From assembly GCF_001995255.1 (NCBI RefSeq), contig NZ_MUZR01000004.1, positions 29,528 through 93,527 on the forward strand: 64,000 nt of DNA. Reading direction: 5' to 3'. Shown here piece by piece: positions 56,611-64,000 of this stretch (positions within the stretch are counted from its first letter, which is position 1; each line of letters begins with the position of its first letter). The position numbers and the translations under genes were made by a program. Origin of the DNA: Thioalkalivibrio halophilus (GTDB taxonomy: Bacteria > Pseudomonadota > Gammaproteobacteria > Ectothiorhodospirales > Ectothiorhodospiraceae). The notes below the pieces were generated by a model. It was not told where the DNA came from. It made no database searches and saw only the letters and a list, made by a program, of their open reading frames with translations.

Positions 56611-58022
56611 GCCGTGGTCCGCGTGGGGTGCACCCGCACCACGTCGACCGGCTCGCTCAGGCCGTGGAGGGCATGCTGGCCGAGGTCTTCCTGCACCAGT
56701 TTCCCGGTGTTGTGTTGGCTCATCTGAGGATGCTCCATGAAATCGCGCGTGGTGACGAGGCCCCCGGGGGGCGCGATGGTCACCAGGCGGGCGGCCAGAT
56801 TGACCGTCTCGCCCACCACCGTGAACTGCATGCGTTCCCGGGCCCCCATGTTGCCCGCCAGCATCTCGCCGGCATACAGGCCGATGCGGAATTCCACCCG
56901 CCGTTCGCCGCGTGCCTCGCGCTCCGCATTGATGCCGGCGATGGTGTCCAGCAGCGCCAGGCCGGTACGCAGGGCGGTGATGCGGTGGTCGGGGTCGGGC
57001 CGGGCCGCGCCGAAGACCGCCATTGTGCAGTCTCCCATGTACTTGTCCACCGTGCCGCCGTGCTCCGCGATGCACTCGGTCATGGGGCCGAAGAACTCGT
57101 TGAGCATGCGTCCGAGTGCCTCCGGGGTGCACTGCTGGGACAGGGCAGTGTAGCCGGTGATGTCGGCGAACAGCACCGAGCCCTCGACCGCGCGGCCGCC
57201 CAGCTCCACGCGGTCCAGGTTGTCGAGGATGTCCTCGGCCACGCCGGTGGAGACATAGCGTCGCAGCGCGGCCTCGACCTGGTCCTTGCGCAGCAGATCG
57301 TGGGCCATGGTGTTGAACGCCTCGGTCAGCTGGGTGATCTCGTCGCGCCGCAGCACCACCCGCGGGTCGTCCTGGTCGTCCGGGCCGGGCTGCATGCGTT
57401 CGCGCATGGATTCCGCCAGGCGTTCCAGCGGGCGCACCAGGCGCTTGGAGATGTCGATGGCGAGGATCAAGCTCAGCAGGAACACGATCGCGGCGGTGAT
57501 GACGCCCGCATTGACGGTGTTGCGCATCAGTTCCTGCATCGGTGCCGAGTCGATCCGGGCCTCGATGTAACCCACCTGGACGTCCTGGAACCTCACTTCT
57601 CGCCGGTAGGGTTCGGCCCCGGCAGTCAGCGGCCACACCCCGTCGGCGGCGTCGTCGGCTGGCGGCGACCCGGCCGCGGCGACCCGGCCGCGGTCGATGG
57701 CATAGGCGGCAATGTACTCGACCCGACCGTCCTCGACCAGCGAGTTGAGGAGGGTTTCCAGCGTGAGGTGGTCTTCGGCGAGGATCAGTTCACCCGAGGT
57801 GCGGGCCACCGGAGCCACGGTCAGTTCCGCCTGGGCCTGGATCTGGTTGTTCAGCACCGTGCTGACCTGGCTGAGGATCACCCATGCAAGCACGCCGATC
57901 CCGGTCAGGGTGAGCCCGGCGATGACCGCGACGATCTTCCAGGCGATCGGCAGATAGCGGGGCGTGAAATCCGCGGCGCGCCACTGTTCCGGTCGGCCCC
58001 CGCGACGGAACAGCCGCATCAT
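56607..58022 (-). CDS. Membrane-bound class III adenylate cyclase with HAMP domain
   Basis: A 471-aa cyclase. Two membrane helices (about residues 28-52 and 172-192) flank a periplasmic sensor of about 120 residues; a HAMP domain (RLVRPLERLAESM) and the catalytic domain (about 275-450) follow. Metal aspartates are in SVLFADITGYTALS and KYMGDCTMAVFG, and VVGETVNLAARL is the conserved segment. The KYMGD lysine and the purine-pocket pattern favour ATP over GTP as substrate. It overlaps the phosphatase stop (ATGA) and the lipoprotein start, so the three genes are coupled. Confidence 0.92.
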   Translation of the reverse strand: MMRLFRRGGRPEQWRAADFTPRYLPIAWKIVAVIAGLTLTGIGVLAWVILSQVSTVLNNQIQAQAELTVAPVARTSGELILAEDHLTLETLLNSLVEDGRVEYIAAYAIDRGRVAAAGSPPADDAADGVWPLTAGAEPYRREVRFQDVQVGYIEARIDSAPMQELMRNTVNAGVITAAIVFLLSLILAIDISKRLVRPLERLAESMRERMQPGPDDQDDPRVVLRRDEITQLTEAFNTMAHDLLRKDQVEAALRRYVSTGVAEDILDNLDRVELGGRAVEGSVLFADITGYTALSQQCTPEALGRMLNEFFGPMTECIAEHGGTVDKYMGDCTMAVFGAARPDPDHRITALRTGLALLDTIAGINAEREARGERRVEFRIGLYAGEMLAGNMGARERMQFTVVGETVNLAARLVTIAPPGGLVTTRDFMEHPQMSQHNTGKLVQEDLGQHALHGLSEPVDVVRVHPTRTTA

Positions 58023-58852
58023 GCTGACGCTCCGGATCCCGGCGGGTCGAGATGTTCGGTGATCCAGGCATGCCAGACGGCCTGCAGCTGCGGGGTGCGG
58101 GCCGCGATCGCCGGGCGGCGGGCCAGATCGCGGCGGAATACCGGTGCGCCGGACAGGTCCGCCATCGCGCCGCCCGCACGTTCCAGCATCAGGGTGCCGG
58201 CGGTGCTGTCCCACAGCGCCTGGCCGCCGTGCAGGTACAGATCCGCACGCCCGGCCGCCAGCCATGCCCATTCCAGGGCGCAGGCGCCCAGGTTGCGCTG
58301 CGAAGCGAACGGGGCCGCGTCCAGCAGCGCCCGTCCCAGGGTGCGGGGAACGCGCTTGTAGTCGACCAGGGCGATGCAGCGCCGGATTTCGGGTGGAGCG
58401 GTGGCGGCGGTGTCCGGCTCGCTGCCGTCCAGCAGCAGCGGGCCGTCCTCCGTGACGGAAAACAGTTCGCCGCGCACCGGGTCGAGGGTGGCCCCGTGGG
58501 TTACCCGCTGGCCCTCGATGCGTGCCAGGGAGATGGCGAAAAACGGCAGCCCGGTGGCGAAATTGCTGGTGCCGTCCAGGGGGTCCAGCAGCCAGAATGC
58601 CGGGGCTTCGTCGAGCACGCGCTGCTGTTCCGGTTCGTCCTGTTCCTCGCTGAGGACCGGTTCGTCGATGCCGCAGTCCCGCAACAGGTGGCGCACCGCG
58701 GAATCCGCGGCATGGTCGGCCGGGGTGATCACCGATCCGTCCGCCTTGTAGTCCACCCGTGTGCCGCTGGCGAAACGCGGCAGGAGCTCTTCCCGACCGA
58801 TGGTCCGCAGGCCTTCCAGAAGGGCGGAGAATGGGATGCTGTTGCCGTTCAT
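58019..58852 (-). CDS. Inositol monophosphatase/CysQ family protein
   Basis: A 277-aa magnesium-dependent phosphatase. Metal ligands are in LSEEQDEP, and in WLLDPLDGTSNFATGLPFF (DPLDGT, about residues 92-110); the C-terminal motif is LWDSTAGTLMLERAGG. Family members hydrolyse inositol phosphates, 3'-phosphoadenosine 5'-phosphate or fructose bisphosphate; which applies is not clear. The N-terminal start at 58852 gives a normal length. It is first in a three-gene coupled set. Confidence 0.88.
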   Translation of the reverse strand: MNGNSIPFSALLEGLRTIGREELLPRFASGTRVDYKADGSVITPADHAADSAVRHLLRDCGIDEPVLSEEQDEPEQQRVLDEAPAFWLLDPLDGTSNFATGLPFFAISLARIEGQRVTHGATLDPVRGELFSVTEDGPLLLDGSEPDTAATAPPEIRRCIALVDYKRVPRTLGRALLDAAPFASQRNLGACALEWAWLAAGRADLYLHGGQALWDSTAGTLMLERAGGAMADLSGAPVFRRDLARRPAIAARTPQLQAVWHAWITEHLDPPGSGASA

Positions 58853-58967
58853 GCGGTTTCCTGGACGGGGCCGGGCCTCGTCTGTGCGGCGCCGGGACCC
58901 AGGGATGGCGGCACATCCGGCGGATCGGCGGGCGTTTGCGGTGTCAGTATGCGTATCATACCGATCC

Positions 58968-59315
58968 ATGACCGGTGTGTTGATCCTGTTAGCCCTGGCC
59001 GCGCTGGTGGCCTACCTGAACGCCAACTGGCGGGCGCACGAGCGCGCGCGGCATATCGCGCGGCAGGCATGCGACCGCGCCGGCGTACAGTTTCTCGACA
59101 GCAGCGTGGTGCGGCGACGGCTGCGGCCGGTGCGTCATCGGGGCAACCCGGTGCTGCGGCGCGAATACGTGTTCGAGTTTGCCGGCGACGGCGTGGAACG
59201 ACGGCGGGGCTGGCTGATCCTGCGCGGGGCGGCGCTGGAGCGCATCACCCTGGACTGGCCCGAAGGCGGGCGAACGGTGGATGAAGTCGGAGGCGGCAGT
59301 CATGACTCTGAGTGA
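58968..59315 (+). CDS. DUF3301 family membrane protein
   Basis: A 115-aa protein with one N-terminal helix (about residues 3-20, VLILLALAALVAYLNANW) and a basic cytoplasmic part with ACDRAGVQFLDSSVVRRRL and YVFEFAGDGVERRRGWL, typical of DUF3301. Its function is not known. It starts 115 bp from the divergent phosphatase gene, with a short palindrome GTATG-N5-CATAC (58947-58961) in the gap. It overlaps oxyR by 14 bp. Confidence 0.85.
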   Translation: MTGVLILLALAALVAYLNANWRAHERARHIARQACDRAGVQFLDSSVVRRRLRPVRHRGNPVLRREYVFEFAGDGVERRRGWLILRGAALERITLDWPEGGRTVDEVGGGSHDSE

Positions 59316-60246
59316 GTTGCGCTACGCGGTGGCCGTGGCCGATGCGCGGCATTTCGGCCGGGCGGCGGAGGCCTGTCACGTGTCGCAGCCGTCGCTGTCG
59401 GTGGCGGTGCGCAAGCTGGAGGACGAGCTGGGCGTTATGCTGTTCGAACGCGGCCACGGCGAGATCAGCGTGACGCCGGCCGGGGAGCGCGTGATCGCCC
59501 AGGCACGGCAGGTGCTTTCCGAGGCGGAGCAGCTGCGCAACGTGGCGGCGCAGAGCCAGGACCCGATGGTGGGGCCGCTGCGGCTCGGGGCGATCTACAC
59601 TATCGCGCCGTACCTGCTGCCGGAGCTGATCCCGGTGCTGCACGAACGCGCGCCGCAGATGCCGCTGGTGATCGAGGAAAACTACACCAGCCGGCTGCGT
59701 GAACGCCTCAAGCAGGGCGATCTGGACGTCATCATCGTGTCGCTGCCGTTCGAGGAACCGGGGATCGTGACCCTGCCGCTGTATGACGAGCCGTTCGTCG
59801 GCGTTCTGCCGGGGAGTCATCCGCTGGCGGAGCGGGATACGGTCGAACTGCAGGAGATGGCGCAGGAGACCCTGCTGCTGCTGGGTGCGGGGCACTGTTT
59901 CCGCGATCAGGTGCTGGAACGCTGCCCGGAGTGTCAAAAAACCGTCACCGCGGACGGCAGCACCCCGAGCAACCTGGAGGGTTCCTCGCTGGAGACCATC
60001 CGCCACATGGTCGCCTCCGGGATGGGTGTGACCATCCTGCCGTGCACCGCCGCCGGGGCCGACCGCTACGCCCAGCGGCTGCTGGCGGTCCGGCGTTTCG
60101 AAGAGCCCGTGCCGTCGCGCCGCGTGGCGCTGGCCTGGCGCAGCCGGTTCCCGCGGCCGGAGGCGGTGGAGGCCCTGCGTCAGGCGATCCTGCAGACCCC
60201 GCTGACCTGCGTGGACTTCATCCGGCCGGGAGACGGCGACGGCTGA
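59302..60246 (+). CDS. oxyR: Hydrogen peroxide sensor OxyR (LysR family)
   Basis: A 314-aa LysR regulator. The N-terminal winged helix-turn-helix (HFGRAAEACHVSQPSLSVAVRKLEDELG) is followed by the redox domain with C199 and C208 in GHCFRDQVLERC, the same residue numbers as the disulfide pair in E. coli OxyR. It therefore should sense peroxide and control catalase and peroxiredoxin genes, none of which is adjacent. The ATG at 59302 follows GGAGG at 8 nt; an upstream in-frame ATG at 59281 is less likely. Confidence 0.94.
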   Translation: MTLSELRYAVAVADARHFGRAAEACHVSQPSLSVAVRKLEDELGVMLFERGHGEISVTPAGERVIAQARQVLSEAEQLRNVAAQSQDPMVGPLRLGAIYTIAPYLLPELIPVLHERAPQMPLVIEENYTSRLRERLKQGDLDVIIVSLPFEEPGIVTLPLYDEPFVGVLPGSHPLAERDTVELQEMAQETLLLLGAGHCFRDQVLERCPECQKTVTADGSTPSNLEGSSLETIRHMVASGMGVTILPCTAAGADRYAQRLLAVRRFEEPVPSRRVALAWRSRFPRPEAVEALRQAILQTPLTCVDFIRPGDGDG

Positions 60247-60261
60247 CCCGCTGCCGGTCCG

Positions 60262-61179
60262 TCAGTGTCGGGCCAGCACCCGGTCGCGTCCCGAGGTCTT
60301 GGCCGCGTAAAGGGCCTCGTCAGCCGTCTGATAGAGGCTTTGCAGGGTCGTGTGGCGGCCCAGCGCGGCCACGCCGATGGAGGCGGTGACGGCGGCCACC
60401 CCGTCGCTTTCGACGGCGGCGTCCTCCTCGCCACGCGCGCAGACCCGCACGCCACCGATCGCCTGCCGGATCCGTTCGGCGCAGTCCATGCCGGCGCGCA
60501 GGTCCGCCCCGGGCAGGACCACGAGGAACTCCTCGCCCCCCATGCGCACGGACAGGTCTGACTGACGGGTGGATTCGCGCAGGGTACGGGCCACCTCGCG
60601 CAGGATCTCGTCGCCCACGGTATGGCCGAAGCGATCGTTGAGCTGCTTGAAGTGGTCCAGATCCACCGCCAGCAGCGACATCGGGCGCTCCTGACGCAGA
60701 CAGTCGGCCAGCCACTGCTCGCCCTGGATCTCGAAGGCCCGCCGATTGCCCAGGCCGGTCAGCTCGTCGCGTTCCAGGTTGGCCCGCAGCCGCCGGAAGC
60801 GCCAGGCGTTGTGCAGGGCCGGGGCCGCCAGGCCGAGGATGGATTCCACCAGGGCCTGTTCCTGGTCGTCGAAGCGCCGGCCGCGCATCAGCACCAGGGA
60901 GCCGAGGTCGGTGCCGTTGTAGCTGAGGGCGTATTCGATCCGATGGCGGTCCGCTTCTCCGCCTTCACGGATCTCGCCGTCGTCGGTGGAATAGATCCAG
61001 CCGCTGTGCTCCAGGTGGCCGACCAGATGCTCGTTGATACGGTCGATCACCGCGCCCAGCTCCAGCGTGGCGGTTACCGTCTGGACGAATCCCAGGGCGT
61101 CCAGCGGCGCGTTGCGCTGCGGTCCCCCGCCGTTGCTGGAGACCAGGCGCAGGTTGGTGGCGTTGTTGTCGCTGTTCAT
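60262..61179 (-). CDS. GGDEF diguanylate cyclase with N-terminal GAF-like domain
   Basis: A 305-aa soluble enzyme. The first about 130 residues resemble a GAF-like sensor (LGAVIDRINEHLVGHLEHSGWIY). The GGDEF domain follows, with RDELTGLGNRRAFE and the active-site loop as GGEEF (214-218). An inhibitory site RxxD (R205 to D208) lies 5 residues before it, so c-di-GMP feedback is expected. No membrane segment is seen. It converges on oxyR with 15 bp between stops. Confidence 0.93.
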   Translation of the reverse strand: MNSDNNATNLRLVSSNGGGPQRNAPLDALGFVQTVTATLELGAVIDRINEHLVGHLEHSGWIYSTDDGEIREGGEADRHRIEYALSYNGTDLGSLVLMRGRRFDDQEQALVESILGLAAPALHNAWRFRRLRANLERDELTGLGNRRAFEIQGEQWLADCLRQERPMSLLAVDLDHFKQLNDRFGHTVGDEILREVARTLRESTRQSDLSVRMGGEEFLVVLPGADLRAGMDCAERIRQAIGGVRVCARGEEDAAVESDGVAAVTASIGVAALGRHTTLQSLYQTADEALYAAKTSGRDRVLARH

Positions 61180-61459
61180 GGCTGCCTCGCGGTGATCGAT
61201 GATTCCTGGCCGAAGCAGAAGCGAGAACCGTGCCAGGTTCACAAAATGCTGTTTCCGATTGGCTTTTTGCCAGTCGAGGCGGGCGGGGTGTCGGGTTGCC
61301 GGCACTTTTTTCGGGCGGGCCGGAAAAAATCCGCCGGGTCGACCGGCAAAAAGCGGCAGGATTTCGACGCCATTCAGGATGGCGGCACGCCACGTGCACA
61401 TCGAACGGCGTTTCCCTATGCTGCCGCACCGTACAGGCCACTGTGGGAGAAGCGCCGCC
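61180..61459. other. Intergenic region between the GGDEF gene and the ABC-F gene
   Basis: 280 bp with no credible gene. It has an 8-bp stem CGATTGGC/GCCAGTCG around T5 (61256-61276) and T6/A6 tracts flanking a GC core (61309-61330), then GCCGG/CCGGC and A5. These could be promoter elements or terminators for either side, but no clear -35/-10 pair is visible. Confidence 0.45.
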
Positions 61460-63421
61460 ATGATCCGCATGCACAACGTCGAACTGCGACGCGGACGCCA
61501 GATCCTGCTGCAGGGGGCGGAACTCACCGTGCACCCCGGCTGGCGGGTCGGCCTGACCGGCGCGAACGGTTCCGGCAAGTCCAGTCTGCTGGCCGCGCTG
61601 CAGGGCGAACTGTCACTGGATGCCGGATCCATCGAGCAGCCGGACGACTGGGTGGTCGCGCATCTGCCGCAGGAGGTTCCGGGCAGCGCGCGCCCGGCGG
61701 TGGAGTACGTGCTGGACGGTGACGCCGAACTGCGCGAACTGCAGCGGCGCCTCGAGGAAGAACACGACGGGGACGGGGCGGAACAGGCGCGGCTGTACGC
61801 GCGCCTGGATGCGATCGACGGCTGGACCGCCGAGGCCCGCGCCCGGCGCCTGCTGGCCGGGCTCGGGTTTTCCGACGCGGACGGCGACCGGCCGATGTCG
61901 GATTTCTCCGGCGGCTGGCGCATGCGCCTGGGGCTGGCGCGCACCCTGATGACCCGCTCCGACCTGCTGCTGCTGGACGAACCCACCAACCACCTGGACG
62001 TGGAGACCATCGTCTGGCTGGAAGGCTGGCTGGCCCGCTATCCCGGCACCGTGATCGTGATCGCCCACGACCGGCGTTTCCTCGACGCCGTGGTCACGCA
62101 TATCGCCCATATCGAACGCGGCGCCCTGACCCTGTACAGCGGCGGCTACACCCAGGCCGAGGCCCGGCGCGCCGAGGCCATGGCGCAGAGCGAGGCGGCC
62201 GCGGCGAAGGTGGCCGCGGAACGCGCCCATCTGGAGCAGTTCGTGCGGCGTTTCCGTGCCAAGGCCAGCAAGGCGCGCCAGGCCCAGAGCCGGCTCAAGC
62301 GGCTGGAGGCGCTGGAGGACGTCGCGGTGATCCGGGCGGCGCGCCCGGTGCACCTGCACATCCCGTCGCCCCAGCGGCTGCCCGACCCCCTGCTGGCCCT
62401 GGACCACGCGACCGTGGGCCATGGCGAGTCGCGGCGTCTGCATCCGGCCAGCCTGCGGCTGCGCCCGGAGGACCGGGTCGGGATCCTTGGTCCCAACGGT
62501 GCCGGAAAATCGACGCTGCTGGCCCTGCTGGCCGGCGAGCTGGAGCCGGATACCGGCGAACGGCAGCCGGCCCCGGACCTGCGCATCGGTTATTTCGCCC
62601 AGCATCAGCGCGAGCAGCTGGACCTGGCCGCCTCGCCGCTGGCGCATCTGCAGCGGCAGGATTCGCGCGCTGCGGAACAGGACCTGCGCAATTTCCTCGG
62701 TGGGCTGGGGTTTGGCGGCGAGCGGGCCGACCGTCCGGTGGGCGAGTGCTCCGGGGGCGAGCGCGTGCGCCTGGTGCTGGCACAGCTGATGTGGCAGGCG
62801 CCATCGCTGCTGCTGCTCGACGAACCCACCAACCACCTGGATCTGGACATGCGCGAGGCGCTGGGCGAGGCGCTGGAGGCCTACGCCGGGGGACTGGTGG
62901 TGGTGGCCCACGACCGCGAGCTCCTGGCGCGGGTCTGCGACCGCTTCTGGCGGGTGGAGGACGGTCATCTGAGCGAATTCGACGGCGATCTCGATGACTA
63001 TGCTCGTGAACTCCAGGAGCGTCGGAGCCGGGATGAAGCGGGACCGGAACCGGCCGGGCCGGGTGGTGCGGCGGTGGCTTCCGGAGATGAAGCCGGGGGT
63101 GGCCCGGCGTTGTCGCAGAAGGATCGCCGGCGCGAGGCGGCGCGGGCACGCGAGGCCCTCAAGCCCCTGCAGCAGCGGGCCGACCGCGCCGAGGCGGAGT
63201 GCGCGCGCCTGCAGGAGCGGCTGGACGCGATCGAGGCCGAACTGGCTGACGGCGAGCTGTACACCGGTGATGCCGAGGCCGCGGACCGCCTGGCGGCGCT
63301 GACGCGCGAGCAGGGCGAGCTGCGTCGCCGGCTGGAGGACCACGAAGGGGAATGGATGGAGGCCATGGAGGCCCTGGAAGCGGCACGCCCCGATGCCGGA
63401 GGCTCCCCGGCGGAGAAGTGA
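61460..63421 (+). CDS. ABC-F family ATPase (YheS/Uup-like)
   Basis: A 653-aa cytoplasmic protein with two ABC domains and no membrane part, as in ABC-F ribosome-associated translation factors. First domain: Walker A GANGSGKSS, signature FSGGWRMRL, LLLDEPTNHLD. Second: GPNGAGKST, CSGGERVRL, LLLDEPTNHLDLD. Between them is the basic P-site tRNA interaction linker (AKASKARQAQSRLKRL). The C terminus is a charged coiled coil (from about 560). Length and C-terminal extension fit YheS (637 aa) best. The ATG follows GGGAGA. Confidence 0.93.
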   Translation: MIRMHNVELRRGRQILLQGAELTVHPGWRVGLTGANGSGKSSLLAALQGELSLDAGSIEQPDDWVVAHLPQEVPGSARPAVEYVLDGDAELRELQRRLEEEHDGDGAEQARLYARLDAIDGWTAEARARRLLAGLGFSDADGDRPMSDFSGGWRMRLGLARTLMTRSDLLLLDEPTNHLDVETIVWLEGWLARYPGTVIVIAHDRRFLDAVVTHIAHIERGALTLYSGGYTQAEARRAEAMAQSEAAAAKVAAERAHLEQFVRRFRAKASKARQAQSRLKRLEALEDVAVIRAARPVHLHIPSPQRLPDPLLALDHATVGHGESRRLHPASLRLRPEDRVGILGPNGAGKSTLLALLAGELEPDTGERQPAPDLRIGYFAQHQREQLDLAASPLAHLQRQDSRAAEQDLRNFLGGLGFGGERADRPVGECSGGERVRLVLAQLMWQAPSLLLLDEPTNHLDLDMREALGEALEAYAGGLVVVAHDRELLARVCDRFWRVEDGHLSEFDGDLDDYARELQERRSRDEAGPEPAGPGGAAVASGDEAGGGPALSQKDRRREAARAREALKPLQQRADRAEAECARLQERLDAIEAELADGELYTGDAEAADRLAALTREQGELRRRLEDHEGEWMEAMEALEAARPDAGGSPAEK

Positions 63422-63432
63422 AAGGCCGACCC

Positions 63433-63461
63433 TTGAACTCGGAAATTTTCGGGTCTATATA
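63433..63461 (+). promoter_or_regulatory. Sigma70-type promoter of the 98-aa gene
   Basis: TTGAAC (63433-63438), a 17-nt spacer and TATATA (63456-63461) is the best sigma70 promoter I found in the window. It starts 12 bp after the ABC-F stop. The start would be near 63468, giving a leader of about 28 nt with GAGGAG 7 nt before the ATG. Confidence 0.8.
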
Positions 63462-63495
63462 AACGGGTGAGTGCAACGAAACGAGGAGTCATGCG

Positions 63496-63792
63496 ATGAA
63501 CGCACAGGAGCTGAATCGTCGTTGTGTCGAACTCTTCCATCACCCGGACGCGCAGAACCACATGTGGCATCCGCGGATGTTCTGGGAGACGAATCAGGTC
63601 GAGAACCCGAAGCCCGAGGACCTGCAGCAGCCGAAGGTGGATCTGCGCGAACTCGAGGTCCTGCTGTCCGAGGTCACGCATCAGCCGTCGCAGTGCGCGG
63701 ACGAGCTGGAAAAGGAAGAGCCGGGTCGTGTGTCGCTGATCCGGCACATGACCGATCGCGGCGACATGCCGTTTCTGCATCGCCCGCATTGA
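63496..63792 (+). CDS. Unrecognised 98-aa soluble protein
   Basis: I do not recognise this protein. It starts MNAQELNRRCVELFHHP, is rich in His, Glu, Pro and Gln, has an aromatic/His patch (NHMWHPRMFWE, about residues 21-31), and a helical, acidic middle. It has two cysteines (residues about 10 and 67), no signal peptide and no membrane segment. A strong promoter and a good ribosome site (GAGGAG, 7 nt) argue for a real and well expressed gene. It stands alone at the edge before REP-like repeats. Confidence 0.75.
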   Translation: MNAQELNRRCVELFHHPDAQNHMWHPRMFWETNQVENPKPEDLQQPKVDLRELEVLLSEVTHQPSQCADELEKEEPGRVSLIRHMTDRGDMPFLHRPH

Positions 63793-63816
63793 ACAACGCC
63801 GGGGTTGTCCGGTGCC

Positions 63817-64000
63817 GGATCGGCCAGGGGCTGGCCTCCTGCATGGCGGGGTGGGTCATGGCCGCAGGAGGCCGGCCCTCCGGCCGATGGCGGCGGTGGG
63901 CCGGTCCCCGGCCGTTGGTGCAGCGGTTGGGCCTGATCGGCCAGGGGGCTGGCCTCCTACGGGGGTGTGGATGGGTGCCCGTTCGGTAGGAGGCCGGCCC
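63817..64000. repeat. Two REP/BIME-like inverted repeat units
   Basis: Unit 1 is CGGCCAGGGGCTGGCCTCCTGC (63821-63842, in two words) facing GCAGGAGGCCGGCCCTCCGG (63864-63883). Unit 2 has nearly the same left arm, ending CTGGCCTCCTAC (63935-63960), facing GTAGGAGGCCGGCCC (63986-64000), and is cut by the window edge. Arms pair at 13 of 14 positions. The GTAG foot and GC palindrome (GGCCGG-CCCT-CCGGCC) resemble REP sequences served by RAYT transposases. No RAYT gene is in the window. Confidence 0.75.

Overview
The window is about 66% GC, gene-dense and free of tRNA, rRNA, phage, transposase or CRISPR sequence. Gene content and order point to a halophilic or haloalkaliphilic gammaproteobacterium, most likely Ectothiorhodospiraceae (Thioalkalivibrio/Halorhodospira-like). 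The evidence is a glycine/sarcosine N-methyltransferase plus sarcosine/dimethylglycine N-methyltransferase pair that makes glycine betaine from glycine, a BCCT betaine transporter, a complete cbb3 oxidase operon, BioC/BioH, and the gammaproteobacterial block rsmD - M16 - M16 - ftsY - ftsE - ftsX - rpoH. The genus is an inference; no marker gene was searched.

Layout. 1-4.8 kb: start of an SDR, a MidA-type methyltransferase, tsaD, plsY (minus), bioH-bioC. 5.1-14.0 kb: cbb3 oxidase operon ccoNOQP, then ccoG, a long FixH, the copper ATPase ccoI, ccoS, an unannotated 33-aa membrane protein, and a bidirectional terminator shared with rpoH. 14.1-21.1 kb: rpoH, ftsX, ftsE, ftsY on minus; two M16 proteases and rsmD on plus. 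21.2-25.0 kb: BCCT transporter, beta-hydroxyacid dehydrogenase, fructosamine-kinase family protein (minus), truncated globin. 25.1-32.9 kb: a minus-strand run of slt, rluE, DUF1007, a 5'-3' exonuclease, malate dehydrogenase, malic enzyme, M48 protease and rpmE. 33.2-40.0 kb: rimO, then purH-purD-glgP on minus. 40.1-43.0 kb: long structured leader and the glycine-betaine synthesis operon, then bpt (minus). 43.1-48.6 kb: metH and a GNAT-nitrilase fusion. 48.8-55.5 kb: tail-anchored response regulator, dienelactone hydrolase (minus), HDOD protein, two Slp lipoproteins, MDR oxidoreductase, TraB-family membrane protein (minus). 55.5-61.2 kb: TPR lipoprotein, class III adenylate cyclase and inositol-phosphatase family protein coupled on minus; DUF3301 and oxyR on plus; a GGDEF enzyme on minus. 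61.5-64.0 kb: ABC-F ATPase, a 98-aa orphan protein with a good promoter, and two REP-like repeats at the edge.

How the genes fit together. Osmoadaptation is represented by uptake (BCCT) and de novo synthesis of glycine betaine. The methylation steps consume three SAM per betaine, and metH, which rebuilds methionine, lies just downstream. The cbb3 block holds structural, assembly and copper-loading genes, with an FNR/Anr-like box upstream.

Most notable regulatory signals. (1) rpoH is preceded by a sigma32-type promoter and then a perfect CIRCE operator, so both heat-shock circuits seem to meet on the gene for the heat-shock sigma factor. (2) The betaine operon has a leader of about 345 nt with a row of hairpins, a 16-codon upstream reading frame with its own Shine-Dalgarno, and a 14-bp stem-loop before the first gene, which looks like an undescribed attenuator or riboswitch-type control.
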